Shown here: piece by piece, positions 35,225 to 47,870 of the stretch | How positions within the stretch are numbered: position 1 is the stretch's first letter | Layout of the letters: the number at the start of each line of letters is the position of its first letter | Assembly: GCA_002633005.1 (NCBI GenBank) | Contig: NMRA01000071.1 | Coordinates: 1,013,961 to 1,077,960, forward strand | Length of the DNA stretch: 64,000 bases | Source: Phoronis australis | Lineage: Eukaryota; Phoronida; Phoronidae | Reading direction: 5' to 3' | Program-made: the position numbers and the translations under genes | Notes under the pieces: model-generated | The model's input: the letters and a program-made list of their open reading frames with translations, nothing else | What the model was told of the DNA's origin: nothing | Database searches by the model: none

Positions 35225-36568
35225 GGAACTATATCTGACTGCTACACAAATAAACCTTGTTGGTGAGGATGCCCTCTCATAGGCAATGAGTCATGTGTGG
35301 ACAATTAATAGCTTATTTCCTTTCCTGGAAGAAACATGAGGGACTGAAGCTAAAGAAGACCTAGTCACACTCTGGTCTAGTTTAGAGTCTGATTTTGGGC
35401 TCAAAACGATTCAAGTGATATGCTGCTGTGTTTACCTTCAAGGGTCTAATTGTGGATGTTATTGAGGCTGAACGAGGTTACATGAAAGAAAGCCACGTGT
35501 TGAAACTGGACCTTTTTACAAGCGCTTCTATAGGCCATTGAAACTAAAACCCAGTGAAATGAAAACCAAAAGCTGAGTGACATTAAATTTTCCTTTCAGA
35601 AGAAATGCTTTATACTCATGGTAAAAACTTTTCAATTTGGTACAGATTATGGGGGAAATGACATCGATTGTCTTATTGTATGTTTTCAATTGTAGCTAGC
35701 TGGATAAGAATCTGCCATGCACAAGATTCGAGAATAAACAATTATCAGTGTATTAAAAAAAAGGAAAACTGAAAAAGCACAGAAAGAAACAACATTGCGA
35801 GGTATTCCATAATCAGGCATATCAGGAGATGAATTTCTGAATTACGTTCAATTCTCTCAGGTTATTGCTGAAGGATTGCTTTTCACTTTGTCCAACGGTG
35901 AAATAGATGGCCAGGCGGTTGGTTTCATTTGTTTTTTCTCGCCTGTAACAGAATAGAAATATTAGCAAATTGTAAAAAGAAAAGACAAGCCAAAACTACT
36001 TTTGTAAGGCAGAACATACTTGACATTTAATCTTCATGTTCATGTGTAGAAACTAATAACCTTTGTACCCAAGTCTTATTTAATATCTGAATTAAAATAT
36101 GTGAAACAGGCTAAAAGTGATTTAACAATGTGTATTTTTCATGACACTTAAAATGTGCTTCTGATCTCAGCAAGCATTTTTTTCCAATGCAATGTCACGA
36201 CGTTTACTGAATTAAGGCTTATTCATATTAATTCGATAACTGAGCTGGTGGTCCTGGGGGTGGGGTCCACGGTAAAATAAGCAAACTCACTCATCTAGAG
36301 AATTTTATTGGAAACAGCATAGTTTTGAAGAGAAACTGCTGTGCAAAAGTCATTCTTGACTTCTGTGCATCACGTACCATACACCTCTTATTTTGGGAGC
36401 ACTCCCACCCAGGACAATATGAATATGTGCTGCTAGCCTACCCGGCATCGGGTGAGTTTCCAAAAAGAAACACATAGTTCCACTCAATAAACCTGTTATT
36501 CAGTGGGGTAACTGGTGGGGATAACATCACCGAACGATTTTGATAGAAACTGATTGCTAAAAACTTAC
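35225..36568. other. Non-coding sequence, nothing identified
   Basis: I see no supported gene. It may be intron of the - strand gene that begins at 36807. Confidence 0.35.
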
Positions 36569-36807
36569 CAAGTAATGTTGTGTAGTCGCCGAATGCCGGG
36601 AACTGCATTGCATAGTCATAGAGCAAACACGGGGCTTCAGCATCCACACACTTTTTGTCAGTTAGTTGACCCTGTTGACCGCAATTGTCCACGAATATAG
36701 TAACCTTAGGTCTTTTGGGAATTTGTGGCCCCCTGTCGAAGACTTGCACCAGGGAAATTAGCAGTAATAAGGCTTAGCGCGACGACGTATTTTGATAAAA
36801 ATTCCAT
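36569..36807 (-). CDS. Signal-peptide exon of an unknown secreted protein, with a one-base disruption
   Basis: From ATG at 36807 the first 22 residues form a signal peptide (MEFLSKYVVALSLITANF, then PGAS). In the next frame a well-composed mature region follows (RPKVTIFVDNCGQQGQLTD, then CVDAEAPC, then AFGDYTTLLG), ending at CTTG|GTAAGT in phase 1. The two frames meet at a run of five G (36729-36733). One base fewer would make signal peptide, mature part and phase-1 donor continuous. It is therefore either a young pseudogene or a sequencing indel. I do not recognise the family. Phase-1 exit fits extracellular modular genes such as the kringle gene upstream, but the start codon makes it a separate gene or alternative first exon. 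Confidence 0.45.
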
Positions 36808-37360
36808 CTTTTACCAGTTGTTTACATGCAGACAGCCACGCATGCGCAATTCAATCACCACTAGTACAGCAGCGACACCGCGAAGAGAATTCTCCGAATA
36901 GCCCCATTGGCAGTGTAGCTTACGCGCAGAGGGTGCGCTGAATCAGTCCAACTGTGCGCGGTTTAGCATTTCACACCATAAAGAGATTCATAGCAACTCG
37001 AGTACGATTCCCAAATTTGAGTACACTTGAAATCTAGTAGACAAGTGACATGAAAAACGCTTTTCTGAGTACAACTGAGTATGAGTCTGAGTACGGAGAT
37101 TGGAGATCAGAACCAGACTTGCACTGACAGGGCAACAATAGGCACGTTCATTTTATGTTTCGTGACAAAAACTCCATATAATCATACATTATAGACAACA
37201 AATTCGCAACTCCGGCATATTCTTACATGATGAGCTGAACTCTCCTGACCTTTCTGGTGCATTTTCCGGTTAGTGTGTTTTGACGAGAAATACTTGCATC
37301 TACTTTACTGTCGAAAACAACGAAAAAATATTAATTTCGGCATTAAAACGCTTTTCAAAG
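36808..37360. repeat. Partial copy of the ACTCGA-rich R1/MITE-related family
   Basis: TTCTCCGAATAGCCCCATT (about 36889) matches the inverse of R1's outer flank near 33070. The stretch 36995-37115 has the ACTCGAG, GAGTACA and GGAGATTGGAGATCAGA elements seen at the end of R1. It is decayed. Confidence 0.4.
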
Positions 37361-37593
37361 TCTTTCAATAGTAGAAATGTTGGTATTGGGAGCACTTTTG
37401 TCAATGCTTGTCGTTATTAATTACAAAATTTAAACTTCGGTGCCGACTGATTATGTCGTCTGCTTGCACAATAGCAGCATAGTTATCGGACAGTTTTTGA
37501 TTCATTGTTCACATAGGCCTACTGAGAAAACTACTAAAGCATATTGATAAATCAACATTCTCAAGTGAGCAGTTCTTCTGGGAAGTGTTGTGT

Positions 37594-37609
37594 GGCCCTT
37601 AAAAGGGCC
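37594..37609 (-). promoter_or_regulatory. Histone-mRNA-type 3' stem-loop (second of pair, right copy)
   Basis: On the - strand GGCCCTTTTAAGGGCC is preceded by AAAAA and followed by ACACAACA. It has a 6-bp stem, a 4-nt loop and the A-rich flanks usual for metazoan histone mRNA ends. No histone frame is upstream. Confidence 0.55.
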
Positions 37610-37632
37610 TTTTTGTAGGTATAGCGTGAAAT

Positions 37633-37648
37633 GGTTCTTAACAGAACC
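37633..37648 (-). promoter_or_regulatory. Histone-type stem-loop (first of pair, right copy)
   Basis: On the - strand GGTTCTGTTAAGAACC is preceded by TTCAAC. It has the same stem as the left copy, with one loop-side substitution (G for T). Confidence 0.5.
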
Positions 37649-38408
37649 GTTGAATAATTCAACATAAATCACACAGTATACCATGCTCACTCAAGTACTG
37701 AAGGTCCTCTTCATTCAAGTTTTCATCTGGGAAGGTTGGATGAAAACAGAGGAGATGACAATACCGATGACAGTTGTAACACTTTATATAAATGTTACCG
37801 TTCTCCAACGTTATCACGAACCCTGACTTTTTCAGTTCTTGTTCCTGTATTCAGAAGTAGCCCTGAACCACAGGGAAAAAAGACATACTACGAAATCGAA
37901 TCAAATTTTGAAAATCATCGCCTTCGTGCGATTCCGTGTTGCTGTTGCCAGACTGATGTTCCTCCACAACATCAATGTCGAAAATCGACGTTAAAGTGAT
38001 GGAAACTTGTGTCCTTTGTTTGTAACTTTTAACCCATTTTTAAGAAAGGGGTGCACTGATTTTGTCTAACGTTGATAGAGCATAACTTTTGGTTTTTACA
38101 ATGCATTAATTGTGTTGAATGCTTTCATATTAGGTGGCTTCATTCAGTTGAACAGAAAATAAACTAAATGTAACACAATAAAGTTTTGAAAATAAATAGA
38201 ACAGTAAAACAAGACTCCCTAAAAATCGAGCTGTTTTCGAAAACTGCGCCATTGGTGATCAGATTGGTTCCTACATTTACGGCGGGATAATAATAGATCA
38301 AGTATCATGCACGTGTGCACTGTAGCAACACTTTGTATCTTATTCTTAGTTGGCCAATCTGTTGATACATGTACAGCAAATTTCCTTATTTATGTCCATC
38401 GTGATTTG

Positions 38409-41400
38409 ACTGCATCTTGAGCTTGTTGAGTTCTATCATATATTGGGTTGGCATTGGGAACCACATGATGCTTACTCGAATGGGCTTCATTTTACTAAGT
38501 ATTTCAAATTGAAGTGAAGTAAATAAACAAAGTGGGTGATTATCATCACCAGAATTTCATCATTAGTATCTTTTGCCCGGTGCTCAAATTTTCTGAGACT
38601 AGGGATTTTGTCAGATTTGTAAGGTAGAATAGTTTCGCTGGATTTCCAGGTCTGTGGCGTTATTTATACCGGACCAAAATTAAAAAACAGGCCTTTGTTT
38701 AAATCAGGAGCTGCATGATACACAATTATTAGACGTGTGCAGGCATTGCACTGGTCACTTGGAACCATTTTGATGGTTTATTAATATATAGTTAAACCAA
38801 GCTGAGGAGCTTGAAACCTGATTCACGGCAATTTTTGGAAGTGGGATTTTCTAGAAATTTCTCGTAATTTGACAACAAAGTTTGATAGCAATGCACTGCA
38901 GTTTTGTAGAAACTCTGTTCATAGGTTAGAGATGCGTCACAGAGCGTAACTTTGATGGATTCTAGCTTACGATTTCACCTGTTTTGGAGACCAGGCTCCA
39001 ACCACTTTTGGGCTATAATAAGCGCCCCCTTCATGAAGCGGATTTTTCTAAGCATCCTGGCCGCTTAATAGGACGCATACGGTAATATTTCAGAGAGCAA
39101 TACTTAGTATCGTTTATGCACGGGACCCTTTTGTTACATTAGGAGTAAGATTGGCTCATTATGTACCCTACAGGTGGCATAGGACTTAACAAAACTGGTT
39201 GAAAAATTTTGTTTTCGTCATGAACGTTCGTTTGAAAGGCTTAAGTTTAGAAATGTTAGGACTTAAGGCGGAAATTTAAAAACCATACAGTTGTATGTCC
39301 ACTTACAAAAAATTAACATTGAAGAATGGAAACAACCTTTACACCCCTCTGGTGTTCCTGTTCAATGTTTTCAAAGAAGTTGGTTACACATTCATAGACT
39401 GCAGTCGAGAGATTTTGTGCGGCATACATGTATATTCGACATGAAATAAGTGTGTAACCTGCTCTTGATTTGCGAGATAGATTTTGACTGGTCCGGGTGG
39501 TTATTTATGAAAGATTAATGTAATCTTTATTGATGTTAAAGGTTTTACCAGCGTTCTATTTATTTGTACACGAATGTGAATTTGTTGAAATCGCTGATAC
39601 AAATCCTGGCCAAATGTGGGCATACTGCTGGGACCAACCGTCTGATAAGGGTCAGCGTAGAGTAATTTGGTTAATTCGCTCACTAGACTATGGCTGAAGT
39701 ACCTCGCCAAGGACAGGAGTTCATGAGTCACTATCTTTGGAAGAAATTTAGCGGACAATTTTCGTCAAAAAGGTTTCATCAAAACGGAGAAAACAAAAAA
39801 TGGATTTGTGAAGACAGGATTAATTAGTAGGACTACCAGAGCCTCTTAAAAACATTCATCTTCAAAGTGCCTTGAACAAATGTATAAAGTCTTATTGCTG
39901 AAACAACTGCCATTCACGTTGACACAAGAAATAAGCTTTTCTTCCCACAACCTATTATGGGGTTTTCGGATGGTATGGAAGCTAATTCCTTTGTATTTCG
40001 CGTGTGGCCGAACAACCGGTAACACAGTAGCCGACCATGATTAGCAGACGACTTACATGCCGGAAATTGCACCAGAAAATTTAGCCAGGTGCCGGCTTGT
40101 GCGTAAGCTCACAGATTTCGTCCATTGAAAGTATACGGAGTTGGCGGTCCATGTACTATAGTCTATGATATGATAGTGAATAGTTTTCACGTTATCTTGA
40201 CAACGTCGAAATTTGACGCATACAATCACGACTAAACGTACACTTTGTTTATTAGAATTCGCTTTGCGGCTGTCTAAATGCCGGAAATGTCGAAAGGTGT
40301 AGCCTTAACCACGTAAGGGCTCAGGTAAACTGCCGTAGCTATATAAGTTTGAAAATATGATTAATTATGCTTACTTGAATGCGGTTAACTCTTAAGTTCC
40401 AGAAAATACCTTTTAAGCGATCATGAAGCAGCCCACCTCTTGAAAGTCAATGAGGGCTGAAAGAATAGTGAGTAAGGCATGCCGGTGACCACGAAAACCA
40501 GCAGCCCAGAAACTAATCGTTGGTATGCTTACCTGCGCGGTTTTTATCTGGAGTTGGTTAGCTTAAGGCTTTAAGCTCCTTCATATGCGACCCAAAGTCT
40601 CAATAGTAACCCAGCTGAAGGTTGAAATCGTGAACGCAATCGCACAGGGAGTCAAGCGAATAGCGTGCGACCCTACGAATTTCTCGATTGTTTGACTGCC
40701 ATCTGCATATAGTGACAAAAAACATGGTACAGCAGGTTTAAAAAGGAACTACACAGACTTCAACAGAACTCTACCAAACACAATTGCTGAATTGGTTTGG
40801 CAATTTTGTAAGTAGCTATCGCTATAACATAGCAGTTTTGCGATTTTGTGGAAGACGTTGTGCTGCTTATTTGCTCGGATTTGGACATTGTTGCACAATA
40901 AGTTGTTGCGATTTATACAGTACCATGTTCGTGGAATAGAGCCTGTCGACCTTCTGTCGATATGTGGGCAGAATAAAAACGGATGTTATCCGAAAACACT
41001 CGCTGCATTTGTATTGCTGGGCAGTCTTGTGTCTCTGTTACCCATTTTTTTGTAATCGTATATCGTCATCGACTGACATTCATGCTGCGGTTTACAAAGT
41101 TCATTTCCCAGTTCGAGGCAAGCTTGTGAAAAAGCAGGCCAGCAAGACGGCTGATGCATGGTTATGTTTCAGACCTGATACACACTTCACATTAATGAAA
41201 GGTATGGTTTCAGCACCATCGAAGCATACGTATGCAAAACTGACCGACATTCTTAAGACACTTATGAGAGTTATTGTTCATTGTCCGCTGATGACATGTT
41301 AATAATATGAAAACAGGATTGCTGGGGGACAAGTTCGAACCTTTCAGAAGACTACAATCGGAAAGAAATGATAATATGCACGGTAAACTTAAATAGCATA

Positions 41401-42503
41401 ACAATGGATATAGCAACAGCCGCACCAGTACATGTATTGGTGAACACGTGTCAGTGGCTATTCCATCACCATGGTGTGCTTCCTTGTAAGTGACACTTGC
41501 GTTAGGTCAAGGAGTCCACCAAATTGGGTACTCAGCATCCCCGGTTGAACTGCAACCTTGACGTCACGTGATAAACCTCCTTTGCCAAGTCAACTACTGC
41601 CTAAGAACAAAAGCTCAGCGGGCGCCCAATTGGCTGACGCAAGGCCACCGTAGACGGCTGAAAGGTTCGAACATGTCTCCCAGTAAATGAGTTAGCATAT
41701 TCTCTAGATGCATTTGAGATACCAGCTTCGTTCCCGACCTTGGAAGTTGGAGCCTGAATTCGGATACCAAAATGGGAAACTGTTTACCGCGTTGTCCAGA
41801 AACATCACGCCTAAAGAATTGAGGTACATGTACATGTATATGGTGTTGTAAGAAATGGAAACACGCAGTCTTGCAATAGCACCAACTGTTCACTCACTCC
41901 GAAATTAAAAGGCCAGAATTCGACTATACAAGTCTTGCAGTCATTATCCGTCAAACCATCGTGAATTTGTCAAAATTAGTTGGCAGTTCAGTTGAGATTT
42001 CGTCGTCATAGAGTGTAGTTCGACATCATTGTGCACTAATTGTCATCTGTGAATTGTCTTGCACAGTAACTCGGAACAATTTCGAGAAAGTAGGTGGAGA
42101 ACTTCAGTAAGGTTTCGATCGAGATTTAGCCAACATTAAAGCAAATTCTGAGCTAAAATGTAACTGCTATAAATGCAGTCGCTGAAGCTCAATATGCTCG
42201 TGTGGGTATTGAAAGGAACCTTCCGAAAGCAGAACCATTTTGCCAAAAGCGCTAAATTTTGAAACTATAAGCAATGGGCCACTACTAATCCAAAAACGGT
42301 TTATCTTTATTCCAGTGCTTCAAAAGAACAATTCCAGCCTAAGAACATGCTTGACTTGGCGCCAAAATCACAAATAGCGAAAAACGATGTATATGCCTAA
42401 GTTTTATCTGAATTAATGCTACCACATGTAATGCAGTGTAAATGAGATAAACATCGGCTTCATTTTGCAGCTAATCATAATAGAGGATGAGCAAGTAACG
42501 TAC
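38409..42503. other. Long stretch without a recognised gene
   Basis: Frames with protein-like composition occur on the - strand at 39758-39501 (THELLSLARYFSHSLVSELT) and 41893-41615, and on the + strand at 40846-41302. None has a known motif or paired splice sites. It could be intron of the kringle gene if downstream exons exist. Confidence 0.3.
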
Positions 42504-42785
42504 ATGCTTTGCAGAATGGGATGCCACAGTAATCCCACTTCGGGAACTGTCCTTCTATGTAGCACCACGGACCATCCGGAGAGTCGTTTGGGTTACGGCA
42601 TAGGTTCGACATCTGCACGTAAGGAGGAAATTTGTCAAAACTCGTCTCCATTTTCGGTTGCTTGAACAATCTTTGGAGAACATCCGTGTTTGACCAACCT
42701 CTACATGTCAGACCGTCCTTGGTTGTAGCTTTTGAACCAGCATATTCCTGTCCTGACTTGGTCGTTTTACACGTTATTTTCTCCA
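42504..42785 (-). CDS. Kringle-domain exon (second kringle)
   Basis: From acceptor ATCTTTCCAG to donor GCAT|GTACGT, 282 nt, phase 1-1. It encodes a kringle with its six cysteines in order: ITC, LTC, NLCRNP, GPWCY, WDYCGIPFC. The NPDDSPDGPWCY-type box reads NPNDSPDGPWCY. The lysine-binding aspartate pair region (D-x-D) is not obvious. Kringles are extracellular binding modules. The preceding kringle exon (55923-56252) has compatible phase and strand, so both probably belong to one gene. Confidence 0.85.
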
Positions 42786-45165
42786 CTGGAAAGATGTGGT
42801 TAATTACTTATGTAAACTAGACTAACCGCCTTTGTCAGTTATTTCATTACTGTAGCGCATTCAGACGAACATTAGACGTCCCTCTTGTTTTTGTTTTTGT
42901 TGTTGGCCCATCGGGTTACACGCGTATAATACCGGTTTCATAAATCTTTATTTATGATACGATAAGAAAAAAATGGCTGTTTACAAAAAATTGTATCCTA
43001 GTCCTATGATTGCAAGAGAAGTGATTCACCACATGTCTTTTTACGTCCTGTCCAAAAGGCAACGAACGATATATTTGTAATGGCAGTTGGCAAAAGCATA
43101 TTTTCATTTAAAGCTGTTTCCTTGTTCTTCATCAAGCATTTGCGAAATCCTGAGTAAATAATGTACGACTGCCGCTACGTGAAGATTGAAAGCCATGAAT
43201 TCTCACTGCGTTTCCAACAAGTGGGACTTAACATCATATTATTCCGATTCCGTGGACACTGTGGAATGATAATTAAATATCGAGTCTTGTTAGTTTAGCG
43301 ATATTTACCTAGCAAAAATTATGTTCAGAGGAGCACAGCAGTCTCTAAAATACATGATCGACTGGCAATCTCAAGCCTTCCAGCATTTCTGTAAAGCTGA
43401 AAGTGTGAGGCATCTGTCGGGTGGTAAGAAAAAGGAAATCTGCTAGGCTTGAATGCGATTTCACTCCATCACACTGGTCCATGGGGGAGGTTGACGATAT
43501 TCAAAAAGCTTTCTTAACAACGCGTTCAAATCAGTTTCAATTTTCACTCACAAATTTATAGCCTGTCTCTGTGAGATTCTCATAATATGATGATTGATAA
43601 CCAAAAGCGTTGCGTCTCTGGGTTAGTCCATCTGGCTGAACTGTTAGACTGTGACCAACGTCCTAATGGCTCCACATTAGAGACTGTGAAGCTCCTATAA
43701 GCACTTTTTGGCAAATTATGTCTCGCACTGATTAAAACATAAATGCTACATTTTGCGCATAGAGGGACACCTTAAGAGGCTGTCGATGTATCTAATTACT
43801 TCCAACTGGAACAAATACTCCCGTTACCAAGACACTTTGGTCACTTCATATGCTGGTGTGTGCTTATGTCTCTGTGTTCGTAGTAAATCTTGGTAGCTAG
43901 TGATTTTGAAATAACTGTCTACAACTTGCAAGTTTCACTAGCTGGCTCTCAAAATTAGGAATCCGCAATGACAATGTAACTATTGAATTGATCTAGATAA
44001 CTTTTTTGTCTTTGGTTTCGACTGCCTATTTTGACCAATTGCTCAAGATTGTCGGGAGGATCAATACGAAAGAAGATCACGCTTCTAGTAAATGGAATAA
44101 CCCCGGAACAGTTCACAATGTACCCTAGTGAACTCTCACCAGTCAACATGTTAACTATTGTTACGTAAAGTAAAACGTTGCATAACTCCGATCTAATTCA
44201 ACCAAATTATTCAACGCAAATTAAGAAAATCTGATCTGATTGAGAGGCTTGAATACATGATTTCGAACGTTTAACGCGCTGTGGAGTACTAGAATGCCGC
44301 AGAAGTTTGCGATATTCAGGCTTGCAAATTTCAGTCTCAATAAAAGTTCGACTGGTTTTATTAAAACCAAATCTTTCAGTGTTGTGACAAAAGTTATAGT
44401 TAATCTGGGTGCAACTTGACCCAAGGGTGCATTGAGCTGAATATGGACTGACTGGAATGACCTACGCATGTCAGGAGGGGCATGTTCCCTTTCCCTAGAG
44501 AAATTTGCTTTGAATCTCAATCTATCTTAGCAAAGGTCAGCCAGTAAACTGATTGCTCGGAGGACAGGAGCTAGTATTTTTATTTTTTACAGCAAAAAAT
44601 CGCATATCCGTGTTCGTTCTTCTAAGAACGCGGGAACATCTGACGATGACCGGAGAATAGACAGACTGAAACGTTATGACAGTGTAAATAGACAAGTGGA
44701 CGGCGTAAATACATGTAGACCAAGAGATTTAATAACTTAAGTTTTCATAACTTAAGTTTTTGAAAACTTAAGTTTTTGAAAACTTAAGTTATGAAAACTC
44801 ATGTTTGTTCCAAAAAAAACTTGTTCCAAAATACTTAAGTTTTTGACCAAAAATTTAAGTTCTCGTGATTGAAAATTTAGTTTTTCAGGCCAAAAACTTC
44901 AGTTTTTCGATGAAAACTTCAATTCAGTTTTGTAAGGGGGTAATATACATGGACATGGACCAATCATCAAGTTTATACATGTGCAATGGTTAAATCATAA
45001 AGTACACGAGTAGTAGTCTTAATTTTTCCAAATTGGGGTAACTTTGAAATGAAAAGGGACATCCAAACGCAAAACTGAAATGAATATTGACAGCGGCTAT
45101 TTTCCAGTCGACATGTAAAAGGGGTTTCGCGGGGCATGCTGTACCCACCCAAGTCAATATCTTAC
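42786..45165. other. Probable intron of the kringle gene
   Basis: A - strand frame at 44149-43955 (GESSLGYIVNCSGVIPFTRS) is protein-like but has no recognised domain and lacks clear splice borders. Otherwise nothing is seen. Confidence 0.35.
44740..44799. repeat. 60-bp near-perfect palindrome built on AACTTAAGTT
   Basis: The 60 bases match their own reverse complement at all but four positions and contain three AACTTAAGTTTT-type blocks. Weaker versions (TTAAGTTTTTGACC, AACTTCAGTTTTT) continue to about 44935. A strong hairpin or cruciform is possible. Confidence 0.85.
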
Positions 45166-45180
45166 CTTCTGATGATTTCT
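45166..45180 (-). CDS. Candidate 15-nt micro-exon between the kringle exons
   Basis: On the - strand CTTTTCGCTTTCAG | AGAAATCATCAGAAG | GTAAGAT gives excellent acceptor and donor sites around 15 nt. In phase 1, the exit phase of the upstream kringle exon and the entry phase of the next, it adds E-KSSE in frame between the two kringles. Skipping it also keeps frame. The evidence is splice-site quality and phase only, so chance is possible. Confidence 0.35.
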
Positions 45181-46519
45181 CTGAAAGCGAAAAGAAATGA
45201 CATTTTACAAAACCAGTTCCACTCACAAAAATAACTGTCATTCCACGAGATCACCAAAAGGTCGACTCTAGGGTCATCAACTTTGATCTTGAAAATAAAG
45301 GTATGTGTAACATACATTCTGGTGGGAAATGTTTAAAATTTTCATTGGGAGTTTTTGGGCCATTATTTTTTAAGTTAGAACACCATGAATATTTTGGCGC
45401 AAATTGGCTCATTTTTGGTTTAAAAAGATTCAGATAGTGAAGTTATTTTAAAACGCTTTAAGAGAAGAAGAACAAGTTTTCATTATCTTTATCTAAATGT
45501 TGAACCTCTCTACGAGAAGACTTTTCAAAGGCCATTCCGTTAACTATGACTGGAGTACTAAATTTTCCCCGATTTTGCGTTATTTGATTTTAAGCTGTGG
45601 GGGCCAGTTTGCGGGGAGTTGGAGAGTTTCAAAGATATTTTTCAACAGTTAGCTGTCTGACTAATCAGATGAAATAAATGTGCTTTTTGTTGGTTTCCAT
45701 GCAACACCCAACAGAAAAGACAAACCATCGTGTATTTTACGATGCCTGACTGCGAGCAGTATGCAGCTTTATCTCATGAAACTCATAAACGTTCTTCATT
45801 AATTTTGCAAATATGTCTCTATGGTGATAAAATCAGTCGATATCAGTATTTAGATACTTTGCCTACTGCTTGCTCAGTGGTGGCAATAACTTGAATTTCG
45901 GTGCAATTTCATGAAATTTGGCCAAAAAAATTCCATGGCACTTAACTCTTTGATAGCAATGTGCAATGTTGATCTGATTCCGCTGCGATGTTTTGTTTTC
46001 TGGCCACTATTGCACCTGAGGATGACTTTGGTTTATTTAGAAACATTGTTTACATGCTGCACTCTGGCATGGGTTTTGCATTCTATAGTTACTTCTAATT
46101 CGGCCAATAACTAAATTGTATTGACACTCATGTGCCCCACTCCGTAAATTGCTGACAAGAGCCATGGTAACGTCCATCTTATTACCGTATAATCACTACA
46201 TACAAATAAATAACATCAAATGCTAATGAGTCTGATCATGTGACAGGATGCTAGATTTTTAACCCATTCCACAATAATCTGATGTCACTGTTGCCACACT
46301 CCCACGAGGGATAACAAGAGCAACGTACATGTAGACCGTTGAAATGCGCCCACGAATGCATTGCAAACGGTGTGCTTCCACTAGGAGGCACAACACACAT
46401 AGATTCCATCCGAAAACTGGGGCATGCTATCGTTTTTTAATCGAAAGCTATTTATTGGATTTGATGAAAATCCGTAAAGGAACGTCAAATAAACAGAGGA
46501 AAACGGAAAAAATGAATTT

Positions 46520-46533
46520 CCACTAGGGGGCAC
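46520..46533 (+). promoter_or_regulatory. CTCF-like core (type A subunit, best match)
   Basis: CCACTAGGGGGCAC fits the vertebrate and insect CTCF core CCASYAGRKGGCRS at every position. An identical 14-mer occurs at 47857-47870. Binding is not shown by sequence alone. Confidence 0.5.
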
Positions 46534-47856
46534 AGCGTATGTCAGATACGTCTGAAAGTCCTCATCATCCGTTGTCAACTCCATATGAATACCACTGCTA
46601 AATTAAATCAAAAATCGTGCATAGTGTTTAAAAAATACAGCTGTGGGTACAAAAATACTGCCAATAGGAGGCACCACAGTACTTGAAGTCAGCAGAGAAT
46701 CGTCAGCTCTCCTAGTCACATTCGGAACATACATGTACATGCCAATTTCCACAATCATCTTTAGATTGGTTTGGTTGACAGTGGGGCAAATGCTGAGAAA
46801 CAGTCTCAAAAACAGTGAAAATGGTCACTAGGTGGCGAAAAATATACCGAATTCAACTGAAAATCAGAGGATAGTGTCACCTCACTAATACTTGCTTTTT
46901 GCTAATTTGTATGAAAATCTGTTGAGAACCTTTGAAGATACAGAGGTAACCGTAAAAAAATGCCACTAAAGGGCAGACTGATAATCCAATTCATTCGAAA
47001 GTCGACGTACTGTGCTTTCCGCTTAATATAAATACAACAGCAAAATTCAATAAACATCTTGTTGAGCATTTAGGAGACACATGTATAGCCATGGGCGAAA
47101 AAACGAACAAATCTGCCACTAGGAGGCGTTATAGTATTCGAACTCATCGAAAATCATCGCCAGCCGCCCTCTTCACGGTAACAGCATATATACCAATTTT
47201 CAAAATAATCCATAGAGCAGTTTCGTTGACAGAACAGTGGACACCAAAAACGGACTTCAAAACAGTACAAATGGCCTCTGAGTGGGGCGAAGAACCTTGA
47301 ATCTGTCCTAAAACGAGAGGATGACATCATCGAACTAGTAGATCATCAGTGCCTAACTACCACTTTTTTAAGATCCGTCGTGGATCTTCAGAGATACAGA
47401 GGTAGGCGTTAAGAAATAAAATTGCCACTAGGGGCACACCGGTAGTCAGAGAATTCCGACATTTGTAGCCATCTGTCGTCAATCTCATAGAAGCACATCC
47501 GCCAAATTTAATTAAGATTCAGTGAGGGGTTAAGGAGATACAGCCATGGGTGCAAAACCAAAGTCGCCACCAAGAGGCGCCACAGTAGTTTAGATCGTCG
47601 GAAAATCATCGTCAGCCGACGTCTTTACAGTAAGAACATATATTACAATTTTATAAATCATCTCTAGAGCGGACGCCAAAAATAGACTCGAAAACAGTAG
47701 AAATGACCACTAGGTAGTGCAAAACATGTTCAATTCATCCGAAAACGGGAGGATAGCGTCACCTTGCTATTATATGCATACTTGTAGCTGTCAAATTTTA
47801 TGAAGTTCCGCTAAGGACATCCAAAGACAGAGGGAAAGCGTAAAAAAATTAAATTG

Positions 47857-47870
47857 CCACTAGGGGGCAC
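47857..47870 (+). promoter_or_regulatory. CTCF-like core (type A, last subunit)
   Basis: CCACTAGGGGGCAC, identical to the 46520 core although the surrounding subunits have diverged, which hints at constraint on or homogenisation of the core. Confidence 0.5.

Larger units (their letters stand above)
37361..38408 (-). repeat. Dispersed repeat R3, right copy
   Basis: This is the inverted partner of 10050-11058. On the - strand it carries both stem-loops in intact form (37648-37633 and 37609-37594). The flanking sequence differs from the left copy, so the borders are real repeat ends to within about 20 bp. Confidence 0.8.

Noticed and set aside
37361-38408. Histone gene upstream of the stem-loops
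   Set aside because: No histone peptide is readable on the - strand upstream. Only the stem-loop resemblance remains.
44581-44720. Exon-like stretch before the palindrome
   Set aside because: No open frame with splice sites supports it.
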